Notes: generated from the sequence alone by a model not told the origin. A DNA stretch of 64,000 nucleotides from Streptomyces hyaluromycini (GCF_002217755.1 NZ_BCFL01000037.1:1-64000); one strand, 5' to 3'; counted from the stretch's first letter, positions 16,985-25,887 are shown. Translations and numbers: made by a program.

Positions 16985-17277
16985 AGCCCGGATCGTGCAC
17001 CGTCCGCGGCTTGCGCCACGGCACGAGCGCCGCTGATATCGCCGCATCCAGACCGGACTTGCGGACCGTCTCGACCAGCAGCATCGCACCGGCCTGCGAG
17101 GCGGCCCCACCGCTCCCGCCCTGGACGCGGACACGCGGATAGGACCCGATACGCTTTTCCACCTGGAAAGTGCCTCCGCCGGTGGCGGGAACAAGGACCT
17201 CAGCAATCCTCATTCTCGCTGGCCAGAGGCACTTTCTGCTTTCTTGATCACCAGCCGGACAGCTCGCCTCATGAAAG
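16985..17277 (-). mobile_element. IS1380 remnant (5' end of transposase plus right inverted repeat)
   Basis: The segment repeats the right ~290 bp of the IS1380 at 11997-13652 almost exactly: the first 76 codons of the transposase on the minus strand (MRIAEVLVPATGGG to KPRTVHDPG) and the end GCCTCATGAAAG. The rest of the element is missing at the junction with the IS5-family element, so it cannot transpose by itself. Confidence 0.88.
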
Positions 17278-17367
17278 TGCGAGGCTAAGAACTCCTAACA
17301 AAATGAGATGAAGGCTGGCCTCAGGTCGGGCGAGGATCGCTCGGTACTCGCCGACGAAAGGGCAGCT

Positions 17368-17796
17368 ATGGGAGACAGTCCCCCGAGAAAGCTCATCTCG
17401 CTCGCTGATGACGAGGGCAACAGCGTCTCGGTCAACGTTCTGGGACGTAGCCCCGGATGGACCGCCGGGCTCGACGCGGAGATCGTCGTCAAGACGCCCT
17501 TCGTGTCCGGCCGTGTCGATCTGGCGCTGTACGTCGCGAGGTTGGAGAGCTGGGCCGACGCACTGGACCACCTTGACGCCGGCGAAGACGTGGCCTGGAT
17601 GGAGATGAGCAGTGGGCCCTCCATCTTCATCCAGCTCACGGGTGAGCGTGACTGCCCTGAGGTGGTCGTGGAGGACGAGTCCGGGTCCATGGTGACCGTG
17701 CGGGTCCCGCTCGTCCCTCCGGACGACTGGATTGCTGATCATCGCCAGCGTCTGCGCCAGGTGATGGATCACTGGGTTCCGATGCTGTCAGGGTAG
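17368..17796 (+). CDS. DUF5959 family protein inside an IS element, 142 aa
   Basis: ATG at 17368 (MGDSPPRKLISLADDEGN) follows GAAAGGGCAGC. The order LISLADDEGNSVSVNVLGR, VVKTPFVSGRVDLALYVARL, ESWADALDHLDAG and VRVPLVPPDDWIADHRQRL with a terminal Trp-containing helix agrees with Streptomyces DUF5959 proteins. Their function is unknown; they are short immunity-like or regulatory-looking beta proteins. The gene converges on the transposase, and the two stops overlap by 9 bp (17788-17796). No frame defects. Its position between the inverted repeats means it would move with the element. Confidence 0.7.
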   Translation: MGDSPPRKLISLADDEGNSVSVNVLGRSPGWTAGLDAEIVVKTPFVSGRVDLALYVARLESWADALDHLDAGEDVAWMEMSSGPSIFIQLTGERDCPEVVVEDESGSMVTVRVPLVPPDDWIADHRQRLRQVMDHWVPMLSG

Positions 17797-18375
17797 GGAG
17801 ACAAGTCGCCGCCAGCAGATGAGGGCGCATCCGAGGGTCAGGAAGGCTTCGTGGATGTCGTCGCGGATCTCCCAGCGAATCCGCAGGCGGCGAAACCAGT
17901 GCAGGTGGGCGAATGCACGCTCCACGACCCAACGTTGGGTACCCAGTCCTGAGCCGTGCTCGGTGCCGCGTCGGGCGATCACCGGTTTCACGCCGAGGGC
18001 CCAGACGAGGCGGCGGTACTTGTCGTGGTCGTAACCACGGTCACCGAGCACGATGTCCGGGCGGCGCCGGGGTCGGCCGCGCTTCCCCCGCACCGGTGGA
18101 ACGGCTTCCAGCAGCGGAATGAGCTGCGTGACGTCGTTGCGATTGCCGCCGGTCAGGGTGACGGCGAGCGGGATGCCGGTGGCGTCGGTGATCAGGTGGT
18201 GCTTGCTGCCCGTCCTGCCCCGGTCAACGGGGCTTCGTCCGGTCCTGGAGCCCCCTTTAACGCGCGGACATGGGAGCCGTCGACGGCCGCCCGGGAGAAG
18301 TCCAGGGCGTTCGCGCTGCGGAGCTTGGCGAGGAGGACCTCGTGCAGTCGGGGCCACACTCCGACCTCGGTCCAC
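17788..18375 (-). CDS. IS5-family transposase OrfB (DDE part)
   Basis: The frame supplies the catalytic part after the frameshift: KHHLITDATGIPLAVTLTGG (second Asp), DIVLGDRGYDHDKYRR, and RRGTEHGSGLGTQRWVVERA with the catalytic Glu, then FAHLHWFRRLRIRWE. It overlaps OrfA between 18192 and 18375. The switch point is most likely the TTAAAGGGGG run near 18260, where a -1 shift joins VRALKG to GSRTGRSPVDRG. The N-terminal codons of the open frame before that point are not translated in the fusion. Confidence 0.85.
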   Translation of the reverse strand: MDRGRSVAPTARGPPRQAPQRERPGLLPGGRRRLPCPRVKGGSRTGRSPVDRGRTGSKHHLITDATGIPLAVTLTGGNRNDVTQLIPLLEAVPPVRGKRGRPRRRPDIVLGDRGYDHDKYRRLVWALGVKPVIARRGTEHGSGLGTQRWVVERAFAHLHWFRRLRIRWEIRDDIHEAFLTLGCALICWRRLVSLP

Positions 18376-18602
18376 TCGGCCAGGCGGCGCCAGCAGGTCA
18401 TGCCCGAGCCGAAGCCGAGTTCCTGCGGCAGGTGTTCCCAGGCGATCCCGGTGTGCAGGACGAACAGAATGCCCTGAAACACCAACCGGTCCGGGTGCCG
18501 CTTGCGCCCGGGCTGCTGGGTCCGACGCTCAACCTTGGGCAGCAGCGGCTCGATCACTGCCCACAACTCGTCGCCGACTTCCCATGGCTTCGGCCGCGCC
18601 AC
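18192..18602 (-). CDS. IS5-family transposase OrfA
   Basis: ATG at 18602 starts MARPKPWEVGDELWAVIEPL, the DUF4096 N-terminal domain, followed by GILFVLHTGIAWEHLPQELG, FGSGMTCWRRLAEW and the first catalytic Asp in AAVDGSHVRALKG. It is the upstream half of a transposase made by -1 programmed frameshifting, typical of the IS427 subgroup. The start lies 50 bp inside the right inverted repeat. Confidence 0.88.
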   Translation of the reverse strand: MARPKPWEVGDELWAVIEPLLPKVERRTQQPGRKRHPDRLVFQGILFVLHTGIAWEHLPQELGFGSGMTCWRRLAEWTEVGVWPRLHEVLLAKLRSANALDFSRAAVDGSHVRALKGAPGPDEAPLTGAGRAASTT

Positions 18603-18743
18603 CTCGCACCCCCGGATCGTCGGCTCTGGAGTGATCCAACCACCTCGAAGATCATTTCGTTAGGAGTTCTAAGTTCCCGGGTGGCCGTGGTCCCCGCCGA
18701 CGCGGGGGCCCGCCGACTCCCTGCCCGGGAGCGAAGCCGATCC

Positions 18744-19193
18744 GGTGGTGCTCGCGACGCGGCGGTGCTCCGGACCGCGACGGAGGCGGATCAGCTCCTG
18801 CGCCTTCGCCCGCCGGGCCCGCGCGACGGGCCGCTCTGTAAGGCGCCCGCGGCTTGGCAGGCACCGCCGGCTCACCGCCACCGGCGACCGCAGAGTCATT
18901 CATCGTCGATCATCAGGAACCTACGATCCCGCCAGGCATCCACCGAGCGCCGGCCGCCCGACACCAAGGTTCCAGCACCCTCGTCGCCGACGGAGGCGAT
19001 CGACGAACCTCCATTGGCGTATAGAGCCGAAAGAGCATCCGTCAGCCCTGGGAGCCCTCTGGGACTTTTCTGGGACTTCCGGCCCCATCAACCGGCACGA
19101 ACATGAAACAGCTGACAGGTCGTTCGCGCAGGTCAGCGACCATCAGCCGCTCATCGTGGCAGGTCACCGCGTTCGCTGGTCTCTTCCGCGACA
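18744..19193 (+). repeat. 450-bp direct repeat, copy 2 (truncated IS256-like 5' end)
   Basis: Near-identical to 7680-8129. Here the similarity stops at CTTCCGCGACA and the sequence continues with unrelated DNA, so the transposase body is absent. It carries the same N-terminal reading-frame break as copy 1, indicating that both derive from one already defective element. Confidence 0.85.
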
Positions 19194-19811
19194 ACTGACC
19201 ATGGCAGAGCTACCTGTTTCAGAACGCCCCATCCGCGACAGTCACTCAGCGCGCCATGGGCAGAGATACCTTTCGTGTCTCCGCGGCCCATAGCGGGACT
19301 ACTCCTTGGGGAGAATCTGGGGAGTACCACCGCTACCGGGGGGCGTGTGGGGAGGATCGGCTACATAACGCGGCACGGACCTGATGGACGCTGAAAGATC
19401 CATCTACGCAGGCCAGAGACACAATGGACCAAGTTTCCGCAGGTCAGGAGCGCTTGGTGGACGACTTCACGACGTACGTGCCGAGGTCGTCGGCCTCGAC
19501 GACTGCGGGCACGGAACCACCGGCCCTCAGGGGTTCGATGTAGCGGGTTGCAGCGACCTCTCTCATCATCTTCCAGGGCTCCAGCGGTGTTTTGCCTTAC
19601 TTTCCACGACCGTGCGGCTCCTGCTTCGAGCCTCCGGCATGAAGAGAGCATAGTGACCAGGCGCGACCGGCGACCGCGGCGGCATCGGCGCCCCTGCGGC
19701 TACGGCGGATCAGAAGTGGGGACACACACCGTACGGCTGGGTGTCGGAGTGGGCGTCGAGTCCGGGATAGGGGTGATGCTCCTCCGGCCTGCCCGACGGC
19801 CGTGAGGACAC
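19194..19811. other. Intergenic stretch at the right border of the IS-rich region
   Basis: About 600 bp without a gene I can support. The sequence has G-runs (GGGGAGAATCTGGGGAGTACC near 19308) and low-quality open frames only. It separates the mobile-element region from core-type genes starting at 19812. Confidence 0.45.
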
Positions 19812-21227
19812 CTAGGTCTTTTTCGGTGCTGCCGGCACGCACAGCCAGGCGAGGCCCGCGGCGGCCAGGTAGGCGAGCGCGCCGACGGCCATGCTGGTGC
19901 GCAGCCCGGTGGTGTAGTCGGTGGCGGTGGCGAGCAGGCTGCCGCCGAGCGCGACGCCGGTGGCGCTGCCGATCTGGCGGGTGGTGTTGAACAGGGCGGA
20001 GGCGGCACCCGAGTACGCCACAGGCGCGGCACCCATCACGGTGGCGGTCGAACCGGTGAGGGCGAAGGAGGTACCGAACCCCGCGGCCATCATCGGGGCC
20101 ACCAGTACCGGATAGGCGGCGGCTCCCGCCGCGGCCCACCCGGCCAGCCCCAGGGCGGCAAGGAGCATGCCGGAGACCACCAGCGGACGATCGCCGGTGC
20201 GGCGGGCCAGCCGCCCGGACAGGACCGAGGCGAACATGGTCATCGCCACCGCCGGGAACAGCGCCAGCCCGGTGCCGAGGGCACTGAAGCCGCGCTGGTG
20301 CTGGAATTCCAGGCTGGCGGTGAACACCATGCCGTAGAAGCCGAAGTTGAACAGCAGGCCGACGACGGCTCCACCGCTCATAGCACGGGACCGCAGCAGG
20401 CTCGGCGGAAGGACGGGAGAGCGGGCCAGCCGCTCGCGCACCGCGAACGCCGCGGCGGCCAGCACGGCCAGGCCCACCCCGGCGAGAACAGCCGGATCGG
20501 ACCAGCCCCGGCGTCCGGCCTCGTTGAGCGCCGCGGTCAGCAGCGTCGCGGCCGCCACCACCGCGCACTGCGCCGGCCAGTCCAGTGCCCGGTCGGTGCG
20601 CCGGGGCGAGCGCGCCACATGCCGCAGCGTCAGCACCAGGCAGGCCACCCCGACGGGCAGGTTGACGAGGAACACCCAGCGCCAGCCCAGCGTGGTGACG
20701 AGCAGCCCGCCCAGCAGCGGACCGGCGGCGGCCGCGATGCCCGCCATCGAACCCCACAGTCCGAAGGCCCGCGAGCGTGCGGCCGGCGCCGGGTAGGCCT
20801 GCTGGAGCAGGGCCAGGGAACCGGGCACGATCAGAGCCGCACCGAGCCCCTCCGCCAGCCGGGCCGCAACCAGGAACGGGGCGCTCACCGCGAGCGCGCA
20901 CGCGGCCGAGGACAGCGTGAACACCGCCACGCCCGCGCAGAAGACCCGGCGGTTGCCCACCCGGTCCCCCAGCGCGCCACCGGTCAGCAGGAACCCGGCG
21001 AAGACCAGGGTGTACCCGTCGGTGATCCACTGGATGCCGGTGAGCGAGGCCGACAGCTCCCGGCCGATCACCGGCACGGCGACGTTGATGGCCGTCACGT
21101 CCAGGATCACCATGAAATACCCGGCGCACACCGCCAGCAGCGGCGCCCAGGACCGTCGCCCGGACTCCGGAGCCGACTCGGGAGAGGACACCGGCCCACC
21201 ACCGCCGGCCGGCTCCGCGAACGCCAC
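19812..21227 (-). CDS. MFS transporter, DHA2/EmrB-QacA type, 14 TM helices (siderophore export candidate)
   Basis: The translation shows the DHA2 pattern: first helix LLAVCAGYFMVILDVTAINVAVP (motif D1-like LDVTxxNVAxP), GIQWITDGYTLVFAGFLLTGGALGDR (motif A), and motif C in the fifth helix (GIAAAAGPLLGGLLV). The later helices are those of a 14-TM drug/proton antiporter. GTG at 21227 with GGAG 9 bases upstream is preferred to the ATG at 21287, which has no ribosome binding site. It lies 114 bp downstream of an IucA/IucC synthetase on the same strand, so export of the siderophore product is the best contextual guess. A general multidrug pump is the alternative. Confidence 0.85.
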   Translation of the reverse strand: MAFAEPAGGGGPVSSPESAPESGRRSWAPLLAVCAGYFMVILDVTAINVAVPVIGRELSASLTGIQWITDGYTLVFAGFLLTGGALGDRVGNRRVFCAGVAVFTLSSAACALAVSAPFLVAARLAEGLGAALIVPGSLALLQQAYPAPAARSRAFGLWGSMAGIAAAAGPLLGGLLVTTLGWRWVFLVNLPVGVACLVLTLRHVARSPRRTDRALDWPAQCAVVAAATLLTAALNEAGRRGWSDPAVLAGVGLAVLAAAAFAVRERLARSPVLPPSLLRSRAMSGGAVVGLLFNFGFYGMVFTASLEFQHQRGFSALGTGLALFPAVAMTMFASVLSGRLARRTGDRPLVVSGMLLAALGLAGWAAAGAAAYPVLVAPMMAAGFGTSFALTGSTATVMGAAPVAYSGAASALFNTTRQIGSATGVALGGSLLATATDYTTGLRTSMAVGALAYLAAAGLAWLCVPAAPKKT

Positions 21228-21341
21228 GGCACCAACTCCGTCCCATTCAACGACATATGAAATATGACGTATGGCATCAGAAGCCACAAAATAGTGGCGT
21301 CATGCTCCTGGACGGACCCGGCACGCGGTACGGGTACGGTT

Positions 21342-22853
21342 TCAGGCCAGGGGATTCGGCAACGGCAGATAGCGCGCGTCGGCGCCGTCCGCCCCGGTCC
21401 AGCGCAGCAGCAGGTTCGTCTTGCCCGGCAGGGTCGGGGAGGCCAGCAGGTCGGTCACCTCCGGGAGTGGATGGCGGGCCAGCTCCCGCCGTGCCGCGGG
21501 CCACGGATCGAACCCGGGGTGGCGCTCGGCGAGCGCGGCGGCCACCTCGGTCAGGTGGTTGACGACCAGGCAGTACACCAGCCGCTCCCACCCGGCGGCC
21601 CGCTCCACGTCGGCCAGCAGCTTGACCCCTTCGGCGTCCCGGTACAGCGCCTGCACCGGCGTACCGTCGGCGTCGACGGCGACCAGGGTGTTCTGCAGAT
21701 GCGCTTCGAGGACGACGCCGTGCTCGGCGAAGGCGGTGAGAGCCGGGGGTACGACCGCCCGCAGATACGCCTCCCACCAGGTACCGGGGTCCGTCGCGGC
21801 GGCCAGCGGGTCGCCGTCGAAGCCCTCCACCAGGCCGGCGGCGAGCAGCGGGGTGGCCCCCGGCAGCAGCGCCCCGCGCAGCCCGTCCCTGACCAGCACG
21901 GCGAGCTCCTCGAAGGCGAAGCGGGCCGTGCGGTAGCCGCGGTCGCCGAGCCAGCCGGCGGGCCCGTCCATCGCCGTGAACGCGGCGGTCGCGGCCTCGT
22001 TCGTACGGCGCAGTCTGCGCAGGTCGTGCGCCCAGAGGCGGCGGATGTCGTTGGTGATCCGGACGTCCAGGCTGAACTTCAGGAAGAGATCCCGCTCCGG
22101 CTCGTACACCGTGCGGATCGCGGCCGTCGGCCAGGCGGTGAAGCCGGTCTCGCCGAGGCGCAGCAGCCGCCCGTCCGCGAAGGCCGGGGCGAGGTCGCGG
22201 GCGACCAGGTCCAGCTGCCAGGGGTGGGCGGGCAGCAGCCGGTAGCCCCGCGGTACGGCGGCCGAGGCGTCCAGTGCGTCCAGCGCGGCCGTGTCGCCCT
22301 CCTCCACCACCTGGTCCTCGCGGACCGCGAGCAGCACCAGCGGGAACCGGGCGTACGCCTCGGGGGCGTACGGCAACCAGGCGGCGACCGGGCCGCCGCC
22401 GCGCGCCTTGGGGGCGGGGTGGTAGGGATGGCCGGTGATGAGGGACTGCTCCGAACGCAGATACGGGTCGTCGGGCGCCGTCGCCCGGGCGCGTGCCGTG
22501 AGCAGCGCGGCGACCGCGTCCCGGCTGTCGATCATCTCGGTCGGCAGGTCGCCGTTGGACAGCCCGGTGTGCCCGCGCAGCTCCTCGGCGACGAGTTTCA
22601 CCAGCTCGGCGTGGCCGATGCGGTGCCAGCTGCCGTCCGCGTACACCTCGGGCGCGGCCGGCCGGCGTTCGCCGCGCACCCGCAGCAGCCGGCCGCCGCC
22701 GGGCAGCCGGTAGACCCGCGGCCGCCCTTCCCCGGCGTCCGGGAGCGGCTGGGCCACCTCCCGCAGCAGGCAGTTGAGCAGGGGCGCGGCAGCGTACGCG
22801 TCGGCGCGTTCGCCGACGGCGTCGCTGGGGGGCATGAGGTCCACGCGTTCCAT
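21342..22853 (-). CDS. IucA/IucC family NRPS-independent siderophore synthetase, 503 aa
   Basis: The protein matches NIS synthetases along its length. Visible are SLITGHPYHPAPKARGG, the N-lobe motif that contributes to ATP binding, RGYRLLPAHPWQLD, and a catalytic-core stretch LFLKFSLDVRITNDIRRL. Then come VVLEAHLQNTLVAVD and YRDAEGVKLL, the ATP/Mg-binding segment of the FhuF-adjacent C-lobe, and a C-terminal domain ending LPLPNPLA. These enzymes adenylate a carboxylate (usually citrate or a succinyl/citryl intermediate) and condense it with an amine or alcohol. It is divergent from a second synthetase at 22980 with a 126-bp shared control region. No FhuF-type reductase or receptor gene is next to it. 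Confidence 0.9.
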   Translation of the reverse strand: MERVDLMPPSDAVGERADAYAAAPLLNCLLREVAQPLPDAGEGRPRVYRLPGGGRLLRVRGERRPAAPEVYADGSWHRIGHAELVKLVAEELRGHTGLSNGDLPTEMIDSRDAVAALLTARARATAPDDPYLRSEQSLITGHPYHPAPKARGGGPVAAWLPYAPEAYARFPLVLLAVREDQVVEEGDTAALDALDASAAVPRGYRLLPAHPWQLDLVARDLAPAFADGRLLRLGETGFTAWPTAAIRTVYEPERDLFLKFSLDVRITNDIRRLWAHDLRRLRRTNEAATAAFTAMDGPAGWLGDRGYRTARFAFEELAVLVRDGLRGALLPGATPLLAAGLVEGFDGDPLAAATDPGTWWEAYLRAVVPPALTAFAEHGVVLEAHLQNTLVAVDADGTPVQALYRDAEGVKLLADVERAAGWERLVYCLVVNHLTEVAAALAERHPGFDPWPAARRELARHPLPEVTDLLASPTLPGKTNLLLRWTGADGADARYLPLPNPLA

Positions 22854-22979
22854 TCGTTTCGTTCTGTGCGTCTCGTTCTCTGCGTCTCGTTCTCTGCGTC
22901 CACAGAGTCCGATCGTGATCAGTATGTCGGTCGTCTCCGGTCATCATGACTGTCGTACCCGTCCCCGAGGAGCCCTCCC
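22854..22979. promoter_or_regulatory. Divergent control region of the two siderophore synthetases
   Basis: The 126 bp between the two starts contain two exact tandem copies of TCTCGTTCTCTGCG (about 22872-22899) preceded by a partial third. No iron-box of the DmdR/IdeR consensus (TTAGGTTAGGCTAACCTAA) could be found by eye, so iron control is expected from family knowledge but not shown. Confidence 0.45.
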
Positions 22980-24485
22980 GTGCACCGTCCCTCCCCCATC
23001 GAGACCCGGCTCGCCGCGGAGCTGGCCGAGGCGCGGCCGGACCTCGTCGACCGGTACGCGGCCGAGCTGCCCGGTGCGCGGGCGGCGGTGCTGACCCGGC
23101 TGTGGCGGGCGCTGGCCCACGAGCCGCTGCCGTGGGTGGCGCGCCGGGTGCGCGGGGCGCACAGCCTGGCCCTGTGGCTGGCCGACGGACGGGCGCTGCA
23201 CGGCCCGCGGGCGGATCCGTACGCCACCGACGCGTATGTGACCGCCGTACGTCTGGACGGCGTGGCGTACGACGATCCGGCGCGGCTGATGACGGATCTG
23301 GGGTGGCCGCACTCCGACGGGTTCGCGGTCGAACTCGGACACAGTGCCGCGTCGTTGGCGCTCTCGCGGGCCGACCGGGAGCTTCCCCCGAAGGAGTGGC
23401 CGGGCCAGGACTGGGAGTGGGAGCAGCGGGTCGTCGACGGGCACCCCTTCCATCCCAACTGCCGTTCCCGGCCAGGTTTCTCGGCGGCGGAGCAGCTCGC
23501 GTACGGGCCGGAGCACCGGCCGGTCGTAGGCCTGGAGACGGTCCCGGTCGCGGCCGGCGACTGCCTGCTGACCGGCGACTGGCCGGACGAACTCCGGGAC
23601 GGCGAGCGGCTGTTGGTCCCCGTGCACCCGTGGCAGAGCGCCCATGTCCTGAAGGGCGGCTCCGCCGGGCACTGGCGGGACGCGCATCCCCTGATGTCCC
23701 TGCGCACGCTCGCGCTCCCCGGCGGATCCCATGTGAAGACCGCGCTCAGTGCCCGGCTGACCTCGTCCGTGCGGGACATCTCGGCGTACTCGGTCGGTGC
23801 GGCGGCGACGTTGTCGTCGTTCGCGACGGACCTGGCCTCCCGCACGGACGGCCTCCTGCACGTCACCCGCACCCTGGGCGCGATGACCGCGGGCTCCCCC
23901 GATCTGGCGGCGCTGCTGCGCGAGTCGCCGCAGGTGTACGCGGCGCCCGGCGAGCGAGTCCTCCCGGTGGCCGCGCTGACCACCACCGCCCTCCCCGAAT
24001 CGCCTTCCTGGCTGGCCGAGTTCACCCGGCTCGCCCTGACGGTGGGGCTGCGGCTGCTGGACCTGGGCGTGGCCCTGGAGGCGCACGGCCAGAACCTCCT
24101 CGTCGTCCTCTCCGGGACCGGGGCACCCCTCCGGCTGGTCTACCGCGACCTGGCCGACATCCGCCTCAGCCCCGCCCGCCTCAGCCGGCACGGCATCACC
24201 CCGCCCGACCTGACGGGACGCCTGGTCACGGACGACGAAACGACTCTGCGCCGCAAGCTGTTCGGCTCTCTGGTCGGGGGCGCGCTGGCGGGCACGGCGG
24301 GTTCCGGACCGGCCCTGGCGACGGCCCTGGAGGCGGCCGTACGGCACCTGCCCGTCACCCCCGACCTGGCGGCCCTTCTCGAAGGCCCGCTGCCGGCCAA
24401 GGCGTTGACCCTGATGCGGCTGTCGCCGGAGGTCCCCGGGGACCAGTGGGCGGCCCTGCCGAACCCGCTCGCCGACACCCGGTGA
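22980..24485 (+). CDS. IucA/IucC family siderophore synthetase, 501 aa (second enzyme)
   Basis: Start GTG at 22980 follows CCCGAGGAGCC. The core motifs are GHPFHPNCRSRPGFS, LLVPVHPWQSAHVL, a TALSARLTSSVRDIS segment with the conserved SxRT/R-type core, GVALEAHGQNLLVVL and LVYRDLADIRLSP. The C-terminal domain ends AALPNPLADTR. It is about 25-30% alike by eye to the divergent partner, so the two probably act on successive condensation steps. Together with the MFS protein they form a minimal NIS siderophore locus. The absence of genes for amine precursor synthesis next door means the product cannot be named. Confidence 0.9.
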   Translation: MHRPSPIETRLAAELAEARPDLVDRYAAELPGARAAVLTRLWRALAHEPLPWVARRVRGAHSLALWLADGRALHGPRADPYATDAYVTAVRLDGVAYDDPARLMTDLGWPHSDGFAVELGHSAASLALSRADRELPPKEWPGQDWEWEQRVVDGHPFHPNCRSRPGFSAAEQLAYGPEHRPVVGLETVPVAAGDCLLTGDWPDELRDGERLLVPVHPWQSAHVLKGGSAGHWRDAHPLMSLRTLALPGGSHVKTALSARLTSSVRDISAYSVGAAATLSSFATDLASRTDGLLHVTRTLGAMTAGSPDLAALLRESPQVYAAPGERVLPVAALTTTALPESPSWLAEFTRLALTVGLRLLDLGVALEAHGQNLLVVLSGTGAPLRLVYRDLADIRLSPARLSRHGITPPDLTGRLVTDDETTLRRKLFGSLVGGALAGTAGSGPALATALEAAVRHLPVTPDLAALLEGPLPAKALTLMRLSPEVPGDQWAALPNPLADTR

Positions 24486-24624
24486 ACTCCGCGGTCCGCT
24501 CACCGGTACCCGCCCGGTGGTCGCACCGGCCGCCCGCCGCCCTCCGTTGGCCTGCCGGTCACTCCGGTTTCGGGCTCCGGACCCCGTTTTGGAGCCCGGT
24601 GCCTTTGATCAATAGGATCCGCCG

Positions 24625-25887
24625 ATGATCAGAACACATCGGCCGGCGGCAGGAGTCTGCGCTCTGCTCGCCGCCCTGGCGGCCGGGATCGCGTTCCCCG
24701 GCCAAGCGGTCGCCGACGAGACCACAGAGGCCGCCCCCAAGGTGGAACTCGTGCTGGACGTCAGCGGCTCCATGCGGACGGCGGACATCGACGGCGGGAC
24801 GCGGATGGCCGCGGCCAAGCAGGCGTTCAACGAGGTGCTGGACGCGACTCCCGAGGGGGTCCAGCTCGGCATCCGCACGCTGGGCGCCGACTACCGCGGC
24901 AACGACCGCAAGGAGGGCTGCAAGGACACCGCGCAGCTGTACCCGGTCGGCACGCTGGACCGCACCGAGGCGAAGACCGCCGTCGCCACGCTCTCGCCGA
25001 CCGGCTGGACCCCGATCGGCCCCGCGCTGCTCAAGGCGGCCGACGATCTCCAGGGCGGTGACGGGACCCGCCGTATCGTCCTGATCAGCGACGGCGAGGA
25101 CACCTGCCAGCCGCTGGACCCGTGCGAGGTGGCCCGCGAGATCGCCGCCAAGGGCGTCGGGCTGACCATCGACACGCTCGGCCTGGTGCCGGACGCGAAG
25201 ACCCGCGACCAGCTCAGCTGCATCGCGGACGCGACCGGCGGCACGTACACCTCCGTCCAGCACAAGGAGGAACTGACCGACCGGGTAGGCCAGTTGGTGG
25301 ACCGCGCGGCGGACCCCGTGGTCACGCCGGTGGCGACCGAGGGGACGGACCAGTGCTCGTCCGCGCCCGCGCTGAAGTCGGGGCTGTACACCGACCGTGA
25401 GGAGTTCGGGCAGCAGCGCTGGTACAAGGTCGACGTCAACCCCGGCCAGGAGCTGCGCGCTTCGGTGAGCGTCGCGGCCGACCGGGCCGTCAACGCCGAC
25501 TACGGGGTGCTGCTGCGCGCGGTGACCGTGCACGGGCGGGAGATCGTGCGCGGCGAGGCGTCGGGCCTGGGCCGTACGGACGTCATCTCGACCGGGCTGC
25601 GGTACCCGAAGGCCGAGAGCGACGACGATGACACCACCCCGGAGACCGTCTGCCTCCAGGTGACCAACTCCTTCTCGGCCGCGTCCGGGGTGAAGACCAG
25701 CCCCGGTCTCCCGGTCGAGCTGACGGTCGACGTGGTGGACGGGCCGTCGAAGGCGAGCGACGTCGCCTCCTTCGGTCTCGGCCGCGGCTGGTGGCTGCTC
25801 GGCGCCCTGGTGCTGACCGGCTTCCTCGCGGGTCTGGTGTGGGGCTGGGTGTCGCGCTGGCGGGTCGCGGTCTGGAGGACCAACTGA
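24625..25887 (+). CDS. Secreted/membrane-anchored VWA domain protein, 420 aa
   Basis: ATG at 24625. A signal peptide (residues 1-30, PGQAVADE cleavage) is followed by a von Willebrand factor A domain with a complete MIDAS: D45-V-S47-G-S49, the Thr in SPTGWTPIGPAL, and DGED around residue 155. A beta-rich region with Cys pairs follows (DQCSSAP, ETVCLQV). A single C-terminal helix (WWLLGALVLTGFLAGLVWGWV) precedes a short Arg-rich cytoplasmic tail. This is the topology of a cell-surface adhesion-type metal-ion-dependent binding protein. The stop overlaps the next start (TGATG), so the two are translationally coupled and probably form one complex. Confidence 0.82.
   Translation: MIRTHRPAAGVCALLAALAAGIAFPGQAVADETTEAAPKVELVLDVSGSMRTADIDGGTRMAAAKQAFNEVLDATPEGVQLGIRTLGADYRGNDRKEGCKDTAQLYPVGTLDRTEAKTAVATLSPTGWTPIGPALLKAADDLQGGDGTRRIVLISDGEDTCQPLDPCEVAREIAAKGVGLTIDTLGLVPDAKTRDQLSCIADATGGTYTSVQHKEELTDRVGQLVDRAADPVVTPVATEGTDQCSSAPALKSGLYTDREEFGQQRWYKVDVNPGQELRASVSVAADRAVNADYGVLLRAVTVHGREIVRGEASGLGRTDVISTGLRYPKAESDDDDTTPETVCLQVTNSFSAASGVKTSPGLPVELTVDVVDGPSKASDVASFGLGRGWWLLGALVLTGFLAGLVWGWVSRWRVAVWRTN

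Larger units (their letters stand above)
17289..18669. mobile_element. IS5-family element carrying a DUF5959 passenger gene, 1381 bp
   Basis: The left end GAACTCCTAACAAAATGA (17289-17306) and the right end TCATTTCGTTAGGAGTTC (18652-18669) are inverted repeats with one mismatch. Both are flanked by TAA (17286-17288; 18670-18672), consistent with a 3-bp target duplication. The minus-strand transposase (orfA/orfB) occupies the right part. The left ~500 bp hold a plus-strand DUF5959 gene that overlaps the transposase stop. Ordinary elements of this group are ~0.85-0.9 kb, so the gene appears to be a passenger. Confidence 0.8.

Noticed and set aside
18673..18742. A CRISPR-like repeat (GTGGTCCCCGCCGACGCGGGGG)
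   Set aside because: It resembles type I-E repeats of actinobacteria but occurs once, without spacers, leader or cas genes.
19194..19811. Small genes at the right edge of the IS region
   Set aside because: Open frames lack ribosome binding sites, have non-coding composition and match no family.
22854..22979. An IdeR/DmdR iron box in the siderophore promoter
   Set aside because: No stretch approaches the TTAGGTTAGGCTAACCTAA pattern, so it was not annotated despite the expectation.
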